From assembly GCA_947247005.1 (NCBI GenBank), contig OX365947.1:30274760-30338759 (forward strand): a DNA stretch of 64,000 nucleotides, read 5' to 3'. The translations under genes were made by a program, and so were the position numbers. Below the pieces are notes generated by a model, which was given only the letters and a program-made list of their open reading frames with translations, ran no database searches and had not been told where the DNA came from. The DNA is from Spisula solida. Taxonomy: Eukaryota > Mollusca > Bivalvia > Venerida > Mactridae. Below, in pieces: positions 12,040 to 23,864 of the stretch (its first letter is position 1; each line of letters starts with the position of its first letter).

Positions 12040-12672
12040 AGCTGTCCACGAACAGCGTGCTCCACTATTCGCAGCGCCATGCTGGGATAGTACAATCATT
12101 ATATATTCCAAACAAAATGCTTCATAACAGCAGCATTTACCTCTGCTGTGTAGAGGTTGGGGCTTCTAAGTCGAAAAATTATGCAGGACCATTACCTACT
12201 CATGTGTAGGTCCTCTTGGTCATGAAGGTGAACAAATGAGCATTTCTTAGTTCAAAAGGGGGCATAATTTCAACAAAATGCTAAATAGTTATCTTCTCCT
12301 GTGTAGGGGTCGGGGTTTATAATGATGGTGAACAAGTATGCAAAGTATCAAAGCAATATGTCAATGCACTATGAAGATATTAGAGGTTAAAAAACCTGTA
12401 CCTAAACTTTAACATTTGCACTATTTGCACTAAGTAGAAAAAGGGGGCATAATTTCAACAAAATACCTGATAGAGTTACCTACTCCTGCATATGGGTTAG
12501 GGTCATGGTGGCAAACAAGTATGCAAAGTATGAAAGCAATATCTCAAAGGACTTAGAGAATATAAGAGGTTAAAAAACCTGTACCTAAACTTTAACAAAA
12601 GTGTTACGCCGATGCCAACGCTGACGCTCGGGTGACTGCAATAGCTCCCCTTATTCTACGAATAGTGGAGCT
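12040..12672 (+). repeat. Dispersed element with internal duplication
   Basis: GCTCCACTATTCG near the left end and CGAATAGTGGAGC at the right end form short inverted termini. Two internal units share GGGGGCATAATTTCAACAAAAT and AGAGGTTAAAAAACCTGTAC. Related to 558-870. Confidence 0.6.
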
Positions 12673-13384
12673 AAAAATAGCAAAAAATGCACTGTACCTC
12701 GAAGTGAGCTAGTCGAGGCGTGTATAGTCGTCAGTGATATATCACTATCTATTGAACAACTGTCTAAGAATGCAGGAAAAAAACACAAAAATCTATCAAG
12801 ATACGTGTATAAAACATGGGTAGTAAAAGTATCAAAATATTCAAACTAATCTATCTATATGATGCAAAACAAAAAGTATATAAATAGTATCTACAAGTAG
12901 TAAATAGCAGTACACAAAATTTAGAAAAAAATCTGAAAATTACTTAAAACAGGTTGCCCGTAAAAACAGGTTCCGGATAAACCAGGTAATACTGTAGTAT
13001 TCTAAGAGTTTTCTTAAATTGTACATAAATTTTAAACTTATGAAGAGTTCCAGTCTGTGAACCAAGAAAATTGAAATATGTATGACAATTACAAGCCCAG
13101 CTTTACAATAATATATTTAATATATAGGACAATGGGACATCAGAGGTATGCCTGGGTGAAGCAATGAACAATGTTCTGACATGGGGAAACCACTTTCACA
13201 CACTAAAGCCTTGTTACCATTTACCATGCAAAATATAAAACATTGATGGAGATTTTTAACAATGGGTGGGTGTGATGATGAATTTATTCACAGTTCATTG
13301 TACAAGGACACTTTGAGATATATTAACAATTAAAGGCTTTAAGGGAATTAGGGATATGAAACAACCTTTCTAAATTATCACGGA

Positions 13385-13800
13385 GTCAACCAAATGATCT
13401 TTAGAGACAATCAATGAACCTTTAGAGTCAACAAAAGGACCTTTAGACAATTATAAGAGCATTGAAAGACAAATACTAGGACATTTAGATACAACCAAAA
13501 GGGCCATTGGAGACAACCAAAGGACATTAAATTTTAGAGACAACCAAAGGATATTTAGGTACATGTACAACCAATGAACCTCTTAGAAACACCCAAAGGA
13601 CAGGTAAAGACAAATTGAATGGTAAAGACATTTAGATACAACCACAGGACATCTAGAGATATGACAACCAAAGAATTAACCAACTGCCTTTTACAGACAA
13701 GCAAATGGCATTTTAAGACATATACAAAGACACTACTGAAGGACATTTAGACCGAGACAATGGAAAACATGTAGATTGAGACAACCAACGGGCATTAAGA
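13385..13800. repeat. Degenerate short tandem repeat (AGACAACCAAAGGACATTTAG)
   Basis: About 15 diverged units of AGACAACCAAAGGACATTTA type, spacing irregular. Old, decayed minisatellite in the intron between exons at 15616 and 10248. Confidence 0.65.
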
Positions 13801-14680
13801 GACATATACAAGAACCATGAAACCCCTTCTACAATAAGAATAGTTAAAATTAGTATCAATGAAAAATATGTCAATTCTACTGAAACCTAAGGATGTTCTT
13901 CATCTCCCCTAGTAGGTTCAAAATAATCAAATTGACAGGTATAACAGTTATACAGTGACATAACAAGTACAAGGTCTTAAACTTCAGACATACAAAGGTC
14001 AGATAACAGTATAGGTGAACAATATTAAGCTGGTACTATATATATATATCACACATCTGTTAATGTTTGTTGATGAAGTGCAGCTTTCAATTACTCTATA
14101 AATAGAACCTGACCTCTGGCCCCTTGTATTAGTTTTCAGGATCAGGCTTAAGCTCCATTTTGTTTTTGCTATTTCTTTTAAATAATATGAACAGTTATGA
14201 AATTCTATTTTCCTTAGCAGTTACAGAGTATTGAAACAGTTTCTAGATAACAGATCACAAACCTTGAAAACTTTTAATTTCTTACACTAATAGATTAATT
14301 GTACTTGAGACGAAAATTGATCTTAGACGTTCAGAATCAAGCTCGAAAACCCAGCTTCAATTTATTAAGTACAATATTTCTATAACTATGTATTAAAACT
14401 TATTTCTTTGTCTTTGAAATTTAAGCAGATACCAATAATGTTTCCTCAACATATTTTCTATACTTGAAATAAATAAAATAGGGCTTGAGTCTGATCCTGA
14501 TAACCAATGCTTTGTGAACACAGGGCCTGAGCAGTAACCTTTGGCTCAGTACTGGTTTTCGATCTATAAAGAGGGATTTCTGCAACAATGACACAACTCT
14601 AAGGTCGAGGACTTATGCATTTGTGGCTTATGTGGCTTCCACAAACAGTCTTGTCTTGGAATGTTACAATCTCTAGTATC

Positions 14681-14936
14681 CAGGGGTGTCAAAAGGACCA
14701 AATTAAAAATCAGGAAAATCGTATGTGGCCGACCATTTTTACCAAACAAGAGGCCTTCAATGACATTGTTTCCATTATTACCTCAGAAAATCCTTCAGGG
14801 CAAATGTAATTGACCGTAACTTTGCCATTTCTTGAGATATTTTCATCAAATAACTTTTATTTTGGTCAGAAGCTATTGCTCTTTCAGAAATGATAAATCC
14901 GAAATTCCGGATTAATCAGGAATATTGACACCCCTG
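14681..14936. mobile_element. CAGGGGTGTCA MITE, copy 1
   Basis: Ends CAGGGGTGTCAA and TTGACACCCCTG, about 256 bp. The flanks are themselves duplicated (GTGGCTTCCACAAACARTCT at 14630 and 14961), so it sits between two tandem copies of an 80-bp segment. Other copies at 26095, 32023 and 52674. Confidence 0.8.
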
Positions 14937-15408
14937 CATTTGTGAACAAGCACACATATGTGGCTTCCACAAACAATCTTGTCTTGGAATGTTACAATCT
15001 CTTTTATCAAGTGTACCAGGTTAATATGGTCATTTATCACATGCTTTTACAAAACACACACATACAAGCCATCCAATATATCACAGCCATATAACATGTA
15101 AACCTAACATTTGAACAAAAACCAACAACTCTCTCAAAACTGTTTCATGTTTTATCCAACGTTTACAATAGACACATATTGTCCTTTTTACATGTGAGGT
15201 CTCGATTTAAAAGACGCCACATACTAGTACATTGAACATGTATATTCAAAACAGATCAAAACCCAATTTGCAGACTAATTACACTGTGTCCAAAACAAAT
15301 CATCTCGCCCTTTTCAGCCAAAAATGTTTCAGTAGGTACAACACAAATAAACAATTTTTCTGTGTAATATTGTGAATAAAAATTTCACTTTTAAATTTGT
15401 TAATGAAT

Positions 15409-15414
15409 TTTAAT
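15409..15414 (-). promoter_or_regulatory. Candidate poly(A) signal ATTAAA for terminal exon A
   Basis: ATTAAA on the minus strand, about 200 nt after the TAG of the 15616-15764 exon. Placement is what one expects for a short 3' UTR, but the hexamer is common in such AT-rich DNA. Confidence 0.3.
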
Positions 15415-15615
15415 CTCTAAACCCTTTGTTAATTCAAAAACTAGACTGCCTCTTCCTTTTCTAATCAAATTTTCAAGTAATATCAATTTCAAAATGGAAC
15501 ATAGTCAGTACAGTTTCCATTAGAAGTCAGCATTAGCAACCACCTGTTACTATTGTAACATTTCTGTGTTACCTAACCAAAACACTGAATCAGTTTTGAA
15601 TGAAAAACTCTACAA

Positions 15616-15764
15616 CTACGAAAGACCTTTAGAATGGGGCCCGGGAGGTTGTAGATAGTTGGAACCATCACGCCGAAGTGAGCTCGTGGCACGATCTGCG
15701 CTCAGAGACCGCTTCTTGGAGCGTGAAAACCTCTTCTTGATACGAGCAGCAAAAGATTTCCTTT
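15616..15764 (-). CDS. C2CD2L-like: C2CD2/TMEM24-like gene, polybasic exon: alternative terminal exon A or cassette
   Basis: Phase 1 in. Reads ERKSFAARIKKRFSRSKKRS then LSADRATSSLRRDG and YLQPPGPHSKGLS, stop TAG at 15616-15618. Acceptor CTTTATAG. As a terminal exon it gives a protein of about 727 residues in the partial numbering, and an ATTAAA lies on the same strand at 15409-15414. Alternatively a weak donor (AAAG|GTCTTT, exon end 15627) would make a 138-bp phase 1/1 cassette. Several R-x-x-S and S-x-R/K sites sit in the basic cluster; in mammalian TMEM24 a polybasic, PKC-phosphorylated C-terminus controls plasma-membrane binding, and this segment may do the same (inference). Confidence 0.75.
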
Positions 15765-16344
15765 CTATAAAGTTATGTAAACATCAAGTGTATTTCCATG
15801 GCAATCAATGACAATTGCTCATTTTTATGATGTTAATACACAACAATACAATAAGCACACAAAGGGGTAAAAAATTACCCCAACGGCAGCCTTTAGGAAA
15901 ACCATCTTCTATGACTGTCAGACTGCAGGACTGGCCTATAGGGCCTATTGTACAGTATGACTCCTATATAAGTCTCCTTCATACCTTGTTTACAGAGTAT
16001 AAAAACTGTATAGTGTTGCACAATTGAACTGGACTTCATTATTCTTTCCAAGTTTTTGTTAAAGTACAATAAGAATGTTTTGACTTCCGAAAATGACACA
16101 CCTAACATGACAGCAGAAAAGCAAGGACTATTTTATGAGAGTCAGTTAAATGTTGCCACACATACATGTATACAACTATCTCTGTAAATGAATGTCATTG
16201 CTTCAATATAAACATGGTAAACATTAGCTGTTAATGAATCCCAAAAGTCAAAGCTGGTAAAATATCAAATACTAGAAGCAATAGAAACGGGTGCATATTA
16301 CAGAAACAGTAAAGTCAGGAAATAACAGAGTATTTGAGTTGGCT

Positions 16345-16890
16345 GGGAGTGTTTTTGAGAAAAGCAGATTGGTTCCAGTTGTCTGGTCAATTCCTATCAG
16401 AAAAGCAGACAGGTTCAAGTTGTCACAGAGATTTCTGTCAGAAAAGCAGACTGGTTTCAGTTGTCAGGGAGATTTCTGTCAGAAAAAAGACTGGTTCCAG
16501 TTGTCAGGGAGATTTCTATCAGAAAAGCAGACTGGTTCCAGTTGTCAGGGAGATTTGTATCAGAAAAGCAGACAGGTTCCAGTTGTCACGGAGATTTCTG
16601 TCAGAAAAGCAGACTGGTTTCCGTTGTCATGGAGATTTCTGTCAGAAAAGCAGACTGGTTCCAGTTGTCACGCAGATTTCTGTCAGAAAAGCAGACTGGT
16701 TCCAGTTGTCACGGAGATTTGTATCAGAAAAGCAGACTGGTTTCTGTTGTCATGGAGATTTTTGTCAGAAAAGCAGACTGGTTTCCGTTGTCATGGAGAT
16801 TTCTGTCAGAAAAGCAGACTGGTTCCAGTTGTCAGGAAGAATTTTATCAGAAAAGCAGACTGGTTCCAGTGGTCAGGGAGATTTTCACAT
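16345..16890. repeat. 41-bp minisatellite, about 13 copies
   Basis: Unit GAAAAGCAGACTGGTTCCAG then TTGTCACGGAGATTTCTGTCA. The unit is not a multiple of three and has no stop in any plus frame, so all three frames look open over 500 bp; these are repeat artefacts, not a protein. Confidence 0.92.
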
Positions 16891-16899
16891 CCAAGAAGA

Positions 16900-17820
16900 A
16901 TCGATTAACACAAGATGTTACTTTAATCAATACGAATAAACATATTTTAGCACAAAAATTATAAAATATGAACAAAACAGCGCACTAAATATTTCTCTCT
17001 ACACATATTGGCCAGAAATTAAAACTCAAGCAAACGAGGCTATACAATCTGAGAACAATCTCGGACAGAAAAAAATTAGATAAGATTGCATATTGAAATT
17101 CAAGTCAAAATAAGAGCGACCATTGTTATAAAAGAACACAGTTGATTTACAACAGAGCTGAGATGGCCACGCTCTATTGTTGGTCGAACATTGATTGACA
17201 AACATTTACGTCAGTCGACTGAATTATGCAAACATGTGCAATATTTTCTATGTTCAACCATTTCAAGTAACTGAATGGAATTATTGTTGATTTACATGCA
17301 TAGCTCAATTTGTAGAGTTTGTTGTCAAGTTCTATGGCCTCGGAGATCATTACACTATAACAGCGGTGTTAAAACATCCTCAGCATCTATTTCCATGTAT
17401 CTTCTCACAGGCATTTGTGACAATATAAATATTAAGTGACTCATGCATCTGACCATATCATAGTTAAAATCATTGGCCTGTGTGACTTGTTTACCTTTAA
17501 CACTTTATGGTGTTACATAGAGTTCATTATCATCAAGTTGAAGATTATCCGATTGCAATGAAAAGGTGAATAATATCTTTAATTTGCAAAAATTATAAAT
17601 AGTGGATCAATTCCTTAGCTACACATTAAATTTGAATACCCTATTTGGTCCTACTTGACGCATACATGGTCACAACTGGCCTATCTGATTCATGTGGACC
17701 ATATTGAAATTGGTTTCTACCAAACATGTTATCCACGTCAAATAAAGTTGTTACTATATTATTTTGCAACGGCCTGACAAATGGTTAAATTAACTTTTTG
17801 ATAAATTGACCAAATTGAGT
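16900..17820. other. Intron stretch, nothing recognised
   Basis: Unique-looking AT-rich intron. A short head-like fragment (AACAAGAGGGCCCAAGG) occurs at 17820. Confidence 0.4.
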
Positions 17821-18041
17821 AACAAGAGGGCCCAAGGTGTCATTTATTCCTTGGTTGAGATTAAGTAAATGACTATACACAAATTATGTGGTCAATAAAT
17901 GACAGATGTAGAGGGTACCTTTACTTGGTGGTGACAAATTAAGGGAGTGGAGACACAAATTGTGAGATTTATTAACTACCAACATTGTTGTGACTAGAGA
18001 CAAATTTTGTAGTTAATATATGATACGATTATTGAATGTAC

Positions 18042-18147
18042 CTTTCGCTTGTGGAGGGTGGTTGATTTCTGGATTATCAGATGAAGACATTAATGGTGGC
18101 ACAGACGTTCTCACTTCTCCTTCGTCTGTCGGTGAACTTTCTGTCGT
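18042..18147 (-). CDS. C2CD2L-like: C2CD2/TMEM24-like gene, tail exon before the alternative C-termini
   Basis: Exon of 106 bp, phase 0 in and 1 out (residues 644-679): TTESSPTDEGEVRTSVPPLM then SSSDNPEINHPPQAK. Acidic and Ser/Pro-rich, in contrast to the basic exons that follow. Acceptor GTATTACAG|ACG, donor AAAG|GTACAT. Its phase-1 end fits all three downstream exons (15764, 10248, 8607), so it is the branch point. A MITE (18193-18434) begins 46 bp before its acceptor. Confidence 0.82.
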
Positions 18148-18192
18148 CTGTAATACAATCAGTGCAATTAAAACATATAAAAGAATACAGCT

Positions 18193-18434
18193 CTGGCTTA
18201 GAATGAGAAGGTCGTAAGTGGCACTTAAGACCTTATAAGACTCTTGCATATTTGAAATCTGCATTATGAAGCGCTTCTTATGAGTCTATTTTCATAAAAA
18301 TCGAAAAAGGTCATGTTGACCAAACTGAAGTTGAAAAAGCTTGTTTTTCCATAAGTTAATAGTAGTTTTCAGACATTTTTTTCTTGTTTTCTCAAAATAT
18401 CGATTGTACTTAGGACCTTCTCATTCTAAGCCAG
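18193..18434. mobile_element. CTGGCTTAGAATG MITE, copy 1
   Basis: Inverted ends CTGGCTTAGAATGAGAAGGT and ACCTTCTCATTCTAAGCCAG; 242 bp; same family as 48264-48506. Placed just upstream of the acceptor of exon 18042-18147. Confidence 0.85.
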
Positions 18435-18902
18435 CAACATATCTGTAAGACCATTACAAAATAACTGCTAGATTGTCATTCCAAATCTTTCTTAAGAAGG
18501 GAGGAGTGAATCTTCAGTTTTTAATTTCATATTAAATTTGTGTTTCTGAGTTGTATTTACACTGAACAGCTTTTTTTGGAAGCTTGGAAACATTTAACAA
18601 TGTATCATTTCTTTTAAAAACATTCAATGTAATTGATTTTTAAATTAATTAATGCCTTTTCAAGTACATGTAATAGTAAATACTGTGTGAATTAATCTAA
18701 TATATCAGCAAATCATAGAGGAATAGTAAATACAGCATTAATTTAGTATATATATCCGTGTACAATGATGTCAGTGACTTATCACAAGCTGAAATGTTTG
18801 CATGTTACTGATAAATAGTCAAGCACAGTAGCCTCATAGTGGTCCCCCTAATTGAACAGCCACCTGTCTAAGTAATTGAACACCCGCCTGTATAAGGCAA
18901 AC

Positions 18903-19202
18903 AAGACTGCGTTCAATAAACGCTTATGCCCCCTGTGGAAGCCTTGTCCATAAATAAGTCTAAGTCCAAAATTAGGTCAAGGTGAAGGTCAAAATGGGGT
19001 CAGGTGATACAGGTGTGTGGAGAGTGTTCATATACAACATCCATGCAAGTTTGGAAGCTTTGTAGCAAGCCATAATGATGCTAGAAGAAACGGTCAATTT
19101 GGGTTAACCAGGACGGACGGACGAACGGACGGACGGACGAACGGACGGACGGACAGGTGAATCACTATATGCCTCCCGATCTATCGATACGGGGGCATAA
19201 AA
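18903..19202 (+). mobile_element. CAAGACTGCGTTC element, copy 3
   Basis: Same start, body (GGTCAAGGTGAAGGTCAAAA) and GGGGGCATAAAA end as copies 1 and 2, with a longer GGACGGACGAACGGACGG run. The three copies differ by few bases, implying recent activity. Confidence 0.8.
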
Positions 19203-19977
19203 ATATTTATTTTTGGCATCACAGGTTTTAGCAGCCCCTTGAAAATACAACATCTACTGTATATATTTTATATTAAATTTTATAATTTTATGTACATGCA
19301 TGATTTTTTCATGCACATTGTTTGCACAGACAAAGAAGTTACGCTGTACATGTATATAAATAATCCCCCTGAACAAGGACAATCAAACAAGCTGAGAATT
19401 ATGTTTTTACGACCATTCAGATATTGAGGATTCTGCGATTATTTCTAGCAATGAACTTGACTATTCATTCAGTATGGTAATTAGAAAGTGGATAGAGGTA
19501 AGCTGAAGCATTATGTGCATTCTCTGAAGTTAAACTATACAATCAACACAGTAAAACCTGACCACTCAAGTTAAAGTCAAATAACGTTTATTTCCAAATA
19601 TCATAGGCCATCAGTCCAAAATATACAACAAATTTGAGAAAGACAGTGAAAATAGTATTTGGAAATACAGTATTTTTAATGTTGAGCTACCCCGTAATCG
19701 TATTATTGAAGTGGTCTTACAGTGGTATGAGGTTTTACTGTATTAATGCTTCAATATTCCACGGCACATTCCAATTATTCATTTCACATTAACTTTGATA
19801 AAAGAAAGAAAAGCTGCCAACTTTATACCTCCATATCAGAGATTCTCATACCTCTTGCCTTCCTCTATAGTATTTTTAATAACGTGATTCAACACTTAGA
19901 CAAAGAAGAAGCAGTGCACATGCACTAAAATTTCATTGGCAATATTCATTTAACCATTATCTATTATTTCAGCAAAG

Positions 19978-20130
19978 TTTAAGCAGCAGTTAACCTCCCA
20001 GTGAGGAAAAGAGGAGACTTTCTAGAAATGAGGCAGAAAATGTGGAGGATCGCAGACACATACAAGCGCAGACAAGAACAAACAGAACACACCACACAGA
20101 GCACACACAACAGCATGCAGGTTACTGATT
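19978..20130 (+). other. Possible fossil coding stretch
   Basis: Polypyrimidine-like TTATTTCAG precedes about 120 bp that read open in two frames (for example MRQKMWRIADTYKRRQEQTE) before a GT. No family recognised, no partner exon seen; probably chance or a decayed element. Confidence 0.15.
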
Positions 20131-20407
20131 ATACTGGCACGATTCCAACACTATCAATTTAATTGCATTGATAAAATTATATGAACTGTTATTTTAATGG
20201 CTGCAATACTTGGTTGCTTGATATGCTAAATCAAATGAAAGTTGGATATATCATACAGTCAAAACTGTCTATATGGACCACTCACACGGCCAGCGAATAG
20301 AGGTCTTTGTCAACAGACGGTCTCCCTTAACAGGTTAAATATCAATAGAATTGTCTCATATGGTCAAAATTGGTGGTCATTGATTTTTAATTGGAGGAAG
20401 CTCGTAT

Positions 20408-20483
20408 CGAGGGCTCGGTGCAAAACTATTGTAACTACATCAATTTATATAGGCATGTACAATAGTTTTGTACTGAGCCCTCG
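20408..20483. repeat. Inverted repeat (CGAGGGCTCGGTGCAAAACT)
   Basis: Arms of 26 bp (CGAGGGCTCGGTGCAAAACT.. / ..AGTTTTGTACTGAGCCCTCG) with a 23-bp loop. Confidence 0.75.
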
Positions 20484-20829
20484 GTATGTGATTCTCAACC
20501 CAGATTTGATTTAACATAATTATGTTAGCAACCTTCAGGCACTGGCAGCCACATTGTGAGATATGACAATATTTGTAGTGACCATTAAGAAAAGCATTTT
20601 GATAATTAAATGTTGCAGTAAAAAGTTAACCAATCTTTAGTGTTGGAATCCTGCACATAATTGCATCAAAAAAGCATATTTGACAGAATATACCTGTATT
20701 TTGGGTATTACGACCTCCTAGGCAGGCACAAATTAACAGAAAACAAATCATTAACACATTATCTAGCCTTTACCTGACTGTTATTATCCATAGTAACATT
20801 GCTTCATACTAGATATTACTGACAAGGTT

Positions 20830-21180
20830 CTGTTTTTATGAATATTAATGATTAAACTGCTGACCAATGAAATTGCATGTTACAATGAATAATAATGATT
20901 TAACAGTCAAACTATTAAGTTCTTTATAATATTAGTTTTTTTTTGTTTTCATGAATATTAATTATTGAACTGCTGACCAATGAAATTGCATGTTACAATT
21001 AACTTTCATGAATAATAATGATTTAACTGTTAACCAATGAGGTTGTTTGTAAAATTTGTTTTTTGTTTTCATGAATATTAATGATTAAACTGCTGACCAA
21101 TGAAATTGCATGTATCAATTTGTATTCATGAATATTAATTATTTAACTGCTGACAAATGAAAATGCATGTATCAATTTAT
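20830..21180. repeat. Degenerate tandem repeat (TTCATGAATATTAATGATT)
   Basis: Four to five units of TTCATGAATATTAATGATT then ACTGCTGACCAATGAAATTGCATGT-type sequence, spacing variable. Confidence 0.7.
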
Positions 21181-21522
21181 TGAATGGTGTACAACTAGCA
21201 CACAAATTGCATTATATATGGTTCATTCTTTAAAAGAGAAATAATATGGATCACTAACACCTTTAGATGGAAGTATGTAATGATAAAACTATGAAGTAAC
21301 ATTTTGTTGTTATGAACATTTACAATTAAACAGCAGACTATCCATTGGGTGATGTACAACATACATTGTATTATTCATGGCTCATGCTATAAAATTGGAA
21401 TAATATGGATCGCTTACACCTATAGAAGTAAATTATTATATATAACAATCAAGTACTTATAATGTCATATGGATCCACAGTTACTGTAGTAGGTCCCTAA
21501 CTTGATATGAGTGATAGCTTAC

Positions 21523-21650
21523 CCTCTTGACTCCTGTAATGATAAGGGTGGACACTTTGGAGGGTGTTCTCTTCATTGTTTTGGACCTGTCCGACAAAGC
21601 CCTTATAGCAGTTTCAGCAACAGATTCTACTCCATTAATATGAACTACGT
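21523..21650 (-). CDS. C2CD2L-like: C2CD2/TMEM24-like gene, tail exon with TLIITGVKR motif
   Basis: Exon of 128 bp, phase 1 in and 0 out (residues 601-643): DVVHINGVESVAETAIRALS then DRSKTMKRTP and STLIITGVKR. The pattern of a predicted amphipathic helix and a basic, Thr/Ser-bearing segment looks conserved rather than random linker. Acceptor GCTTGCAG|AC, donor AGG|GTAAGC. Confidence 0.85.
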
Positions 21651-21807
21651 CTGCAAGCATATAAACAACATAACAACTCAAATATGCTGAACACACCATG
21701 CATATATGTTAGTGTGTAACATGTTAAAATGATGATAATAAACATGACAAGCTCCCATGGCAACACAAATTGTTCCAGCCAATTATACATACATGTAGCA
21801 GGTGACA

Positions 21808-22100
21808 ACACACTGACACCCCTCCCTTTACAATAAGTCAAAGATCATTTAACACACTGACACCCCTCCCTTTACAATAAGTCAAGGCTCATTTAACACA
21901 CTGACACCCCTCCCTTTACAATAAGTCAAGGCTCATTTAACACACTGACACCCCTCCCTTTACAATGGGTCAAGGATCATTTAACACGCTGACACCCCTC
22001 CCTTTACAATGAGTCAAGGATCATTTAACAAGCTGACACCCCAAGCTTTACAATGAGTCAAGGATCATTTAACAAGCTGACACCCCCCCCCCCATTATAA
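21808..22100. repeat. 44-bp minisatellite, about seven copies
   Basis: Unit CACTGACACCCCTCCCTTTA then CAATAAGTCAAGG.TCATTTAA; exact 44-bp spacing between the first copies. Lies just upstream (acceptor side) of exon 21523-21650. Confidence 0.9.
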
Positions 22101-22400
22101 TGAGTCTGAAGGATCAGTTAGAGTTTTAGCTACTGGTCCTTTTTTTCCAAGCATTCTGCCCTTTTACTATAAACCCCAAGCCCATCCCTTGATCACATAT
22201 TAACACATGGCTGGAACATTGAATAACTTAAACGACTGAACACAATTGAGATTTAAAGTACATTTGTTGTAGTTGTAATTATTTAGGCCTTTCGGTCAAG
22301 GATAACCCATGAAAGTGTAAGCACTTATTTCCAATGGGGTCCTCTGTTTTTGCTGAAGGCACAGCAAGTAGAAGAGATAAAAGGAATTCGGGTGTGTTAC

Positions 22401-22620
22401 CCTAGTTCGTTCCGAATAGACTCCCTGGTTTTTTAACTGCCCAGTGTATAGCACCGATAAACAAGTGAAAACCTCTGGGTTTCCAACCAGTTCATCTCTA
22501 GTTGGGTGGAAAACACTGAAAAGCGTTTCAGAAATGACCAAGTGTCCAGGCCGAAATTCGAACCAGGGACCTCTTGATCAGTAGTCAAGTGTGTTATCCA
22601 CTCGACCACCAGTGCCACCC
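22401..22620 (-). mobile_element. tRNA-headed SINE, family 1 copy A
   Basis: On the minus strand a tRNA-like head (TGGTCGAGTGGATAACACAC, B-box GGTTCGAATTTCGG) precedes a body with CAGTGTTTTCCACCCAACTA and AACCCAGAGGTTTTCAC. The same body is found at 49178-49405. Confidence 0.8.
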
Positions 22621-22724
22621 ATTTATACAATGTATGTATAAGATGAATTGAATTATTGACTCTTGCTTGTGTGTGAGATACCAGCTACTGCATGTGAGTT
22701 ACCAGCAAGCTGGATTTGTTAAAT

Positions 22725-22860
22725 GAATCAATAATGAACACTGATTGGTCAAATACAGTCATGATCGCAATAATGAACACTGATTGGTTAAATGCAGTCA
22801 CATGACCGCAATTATGAACACTGATAGGTCAAATACAGTCACATAATAGCAGTATGAACA
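22725..22860. repeat. Three tandem units of AATGAACACTGATTGGTCAA
   Basis: Units of about 50 bp: AATGAACACTGATTGGTCAA then ATACAGTCA..GATCGCAAT, slightly diverged. Confidence 0.75.
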
Positions 22861-22942
22861 TGCTAACATAACAGTGCTTGTATGTCATCTACTGGTTTAT
22901 ATATGCTGCCAAGCATTGATATCAAAATGCATGTGGACAATA

Positions 22943-23864
22943 AACAAGAGCCATTGGCCCTAAAGCGCTCACCTGATGACTAGCAGTTAAGGCAGAACCA
23001 GTATTTGTTATGATACACACTTTATGGCCAGGTTTTAGAATGATGAGGTAAAAAATGTGACCTCTAGAGTATAAACAAGGTTTTCTTTGACGTGATCTGG
23101 TGACCTAGTTTTTGACCCCCAATGCCCCAGTTATGAACTTGACCTAATTTTCATAGAGACAAACATTGTGACCAGGTTTCATAAAGGTTAGGTAAAAAAT
23201 GTGACCTCGAGAGTGTTAACAAGGTTTTTTATCAATGTGACCTGGTGACCTAGTTTTTAACCCCAGGTGACCCAGTTGCAAACTTGACCTAGATTTCACA
23301 GAGGTTCACGTTGTGACCAAGTTTCATTAAGATTATGTAAAACATGTGACCACTATAGTGTAAACAAGGTTTTTCTTTGATTTGACCTAGTGACCTAACT
23401 TTTGACCCAAGATGACCCAGTTAAGAACTAGACCTAGATTTCATAGAGACAAAAATTGTGACCAAGTTTCATAAAGATTAGGTAAATAATGTGACATCTA
23501 GAGTGTTAACACGGTTTTTCTTTAATGTGACCTAGTTTTTGACCCCAGTTGACCCAGTTACGAATTTAACCTAGACTTTATAGAGGGTCACATTGTGACC
23601 AAGTTTCATGAACATTAGGTTAAATATGTGACCTCTGTAGTGTTAGCAAGGCTTTTCTTCAATGTAACCTTGTGACCTAGTTTTTGACACCAGGTGACAC
23701 AGTTACGAACTTGACCTAGATTTTATAGAGACAAACATTGCAATCAAGTTTCATTAAAATTAAGTGAAAACTGTGTCGTCTAGAGAGTTAACAGTCCAAT
23801 TGTTGAGGACATAGGGCGATCACAATCACTCACTTTGAGCACTTTGTGCTCAGGTGAGCTAAAA
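22943..23864 (+). mobile_element. Pearl / Helentron-associated-like element, older copy
   Basis: Starts CAAGAGCCATTGGCCCTAAA and GCTCACCTG, ends GTGCTCAGGTGAGCTAAAA. About five internal units (GACCTAGTTTTTGACC at 23102, 23247...) with the same 145-bp period but much more diverged; the GGAC microsatellite is nearly lost. Confidence 0.7.

Noticed and set aside
16291..16964. Three overlapping plus frames of 167-205 codons
   Set aside because: All are frame-shifted readings of the same 41-bp repeat.
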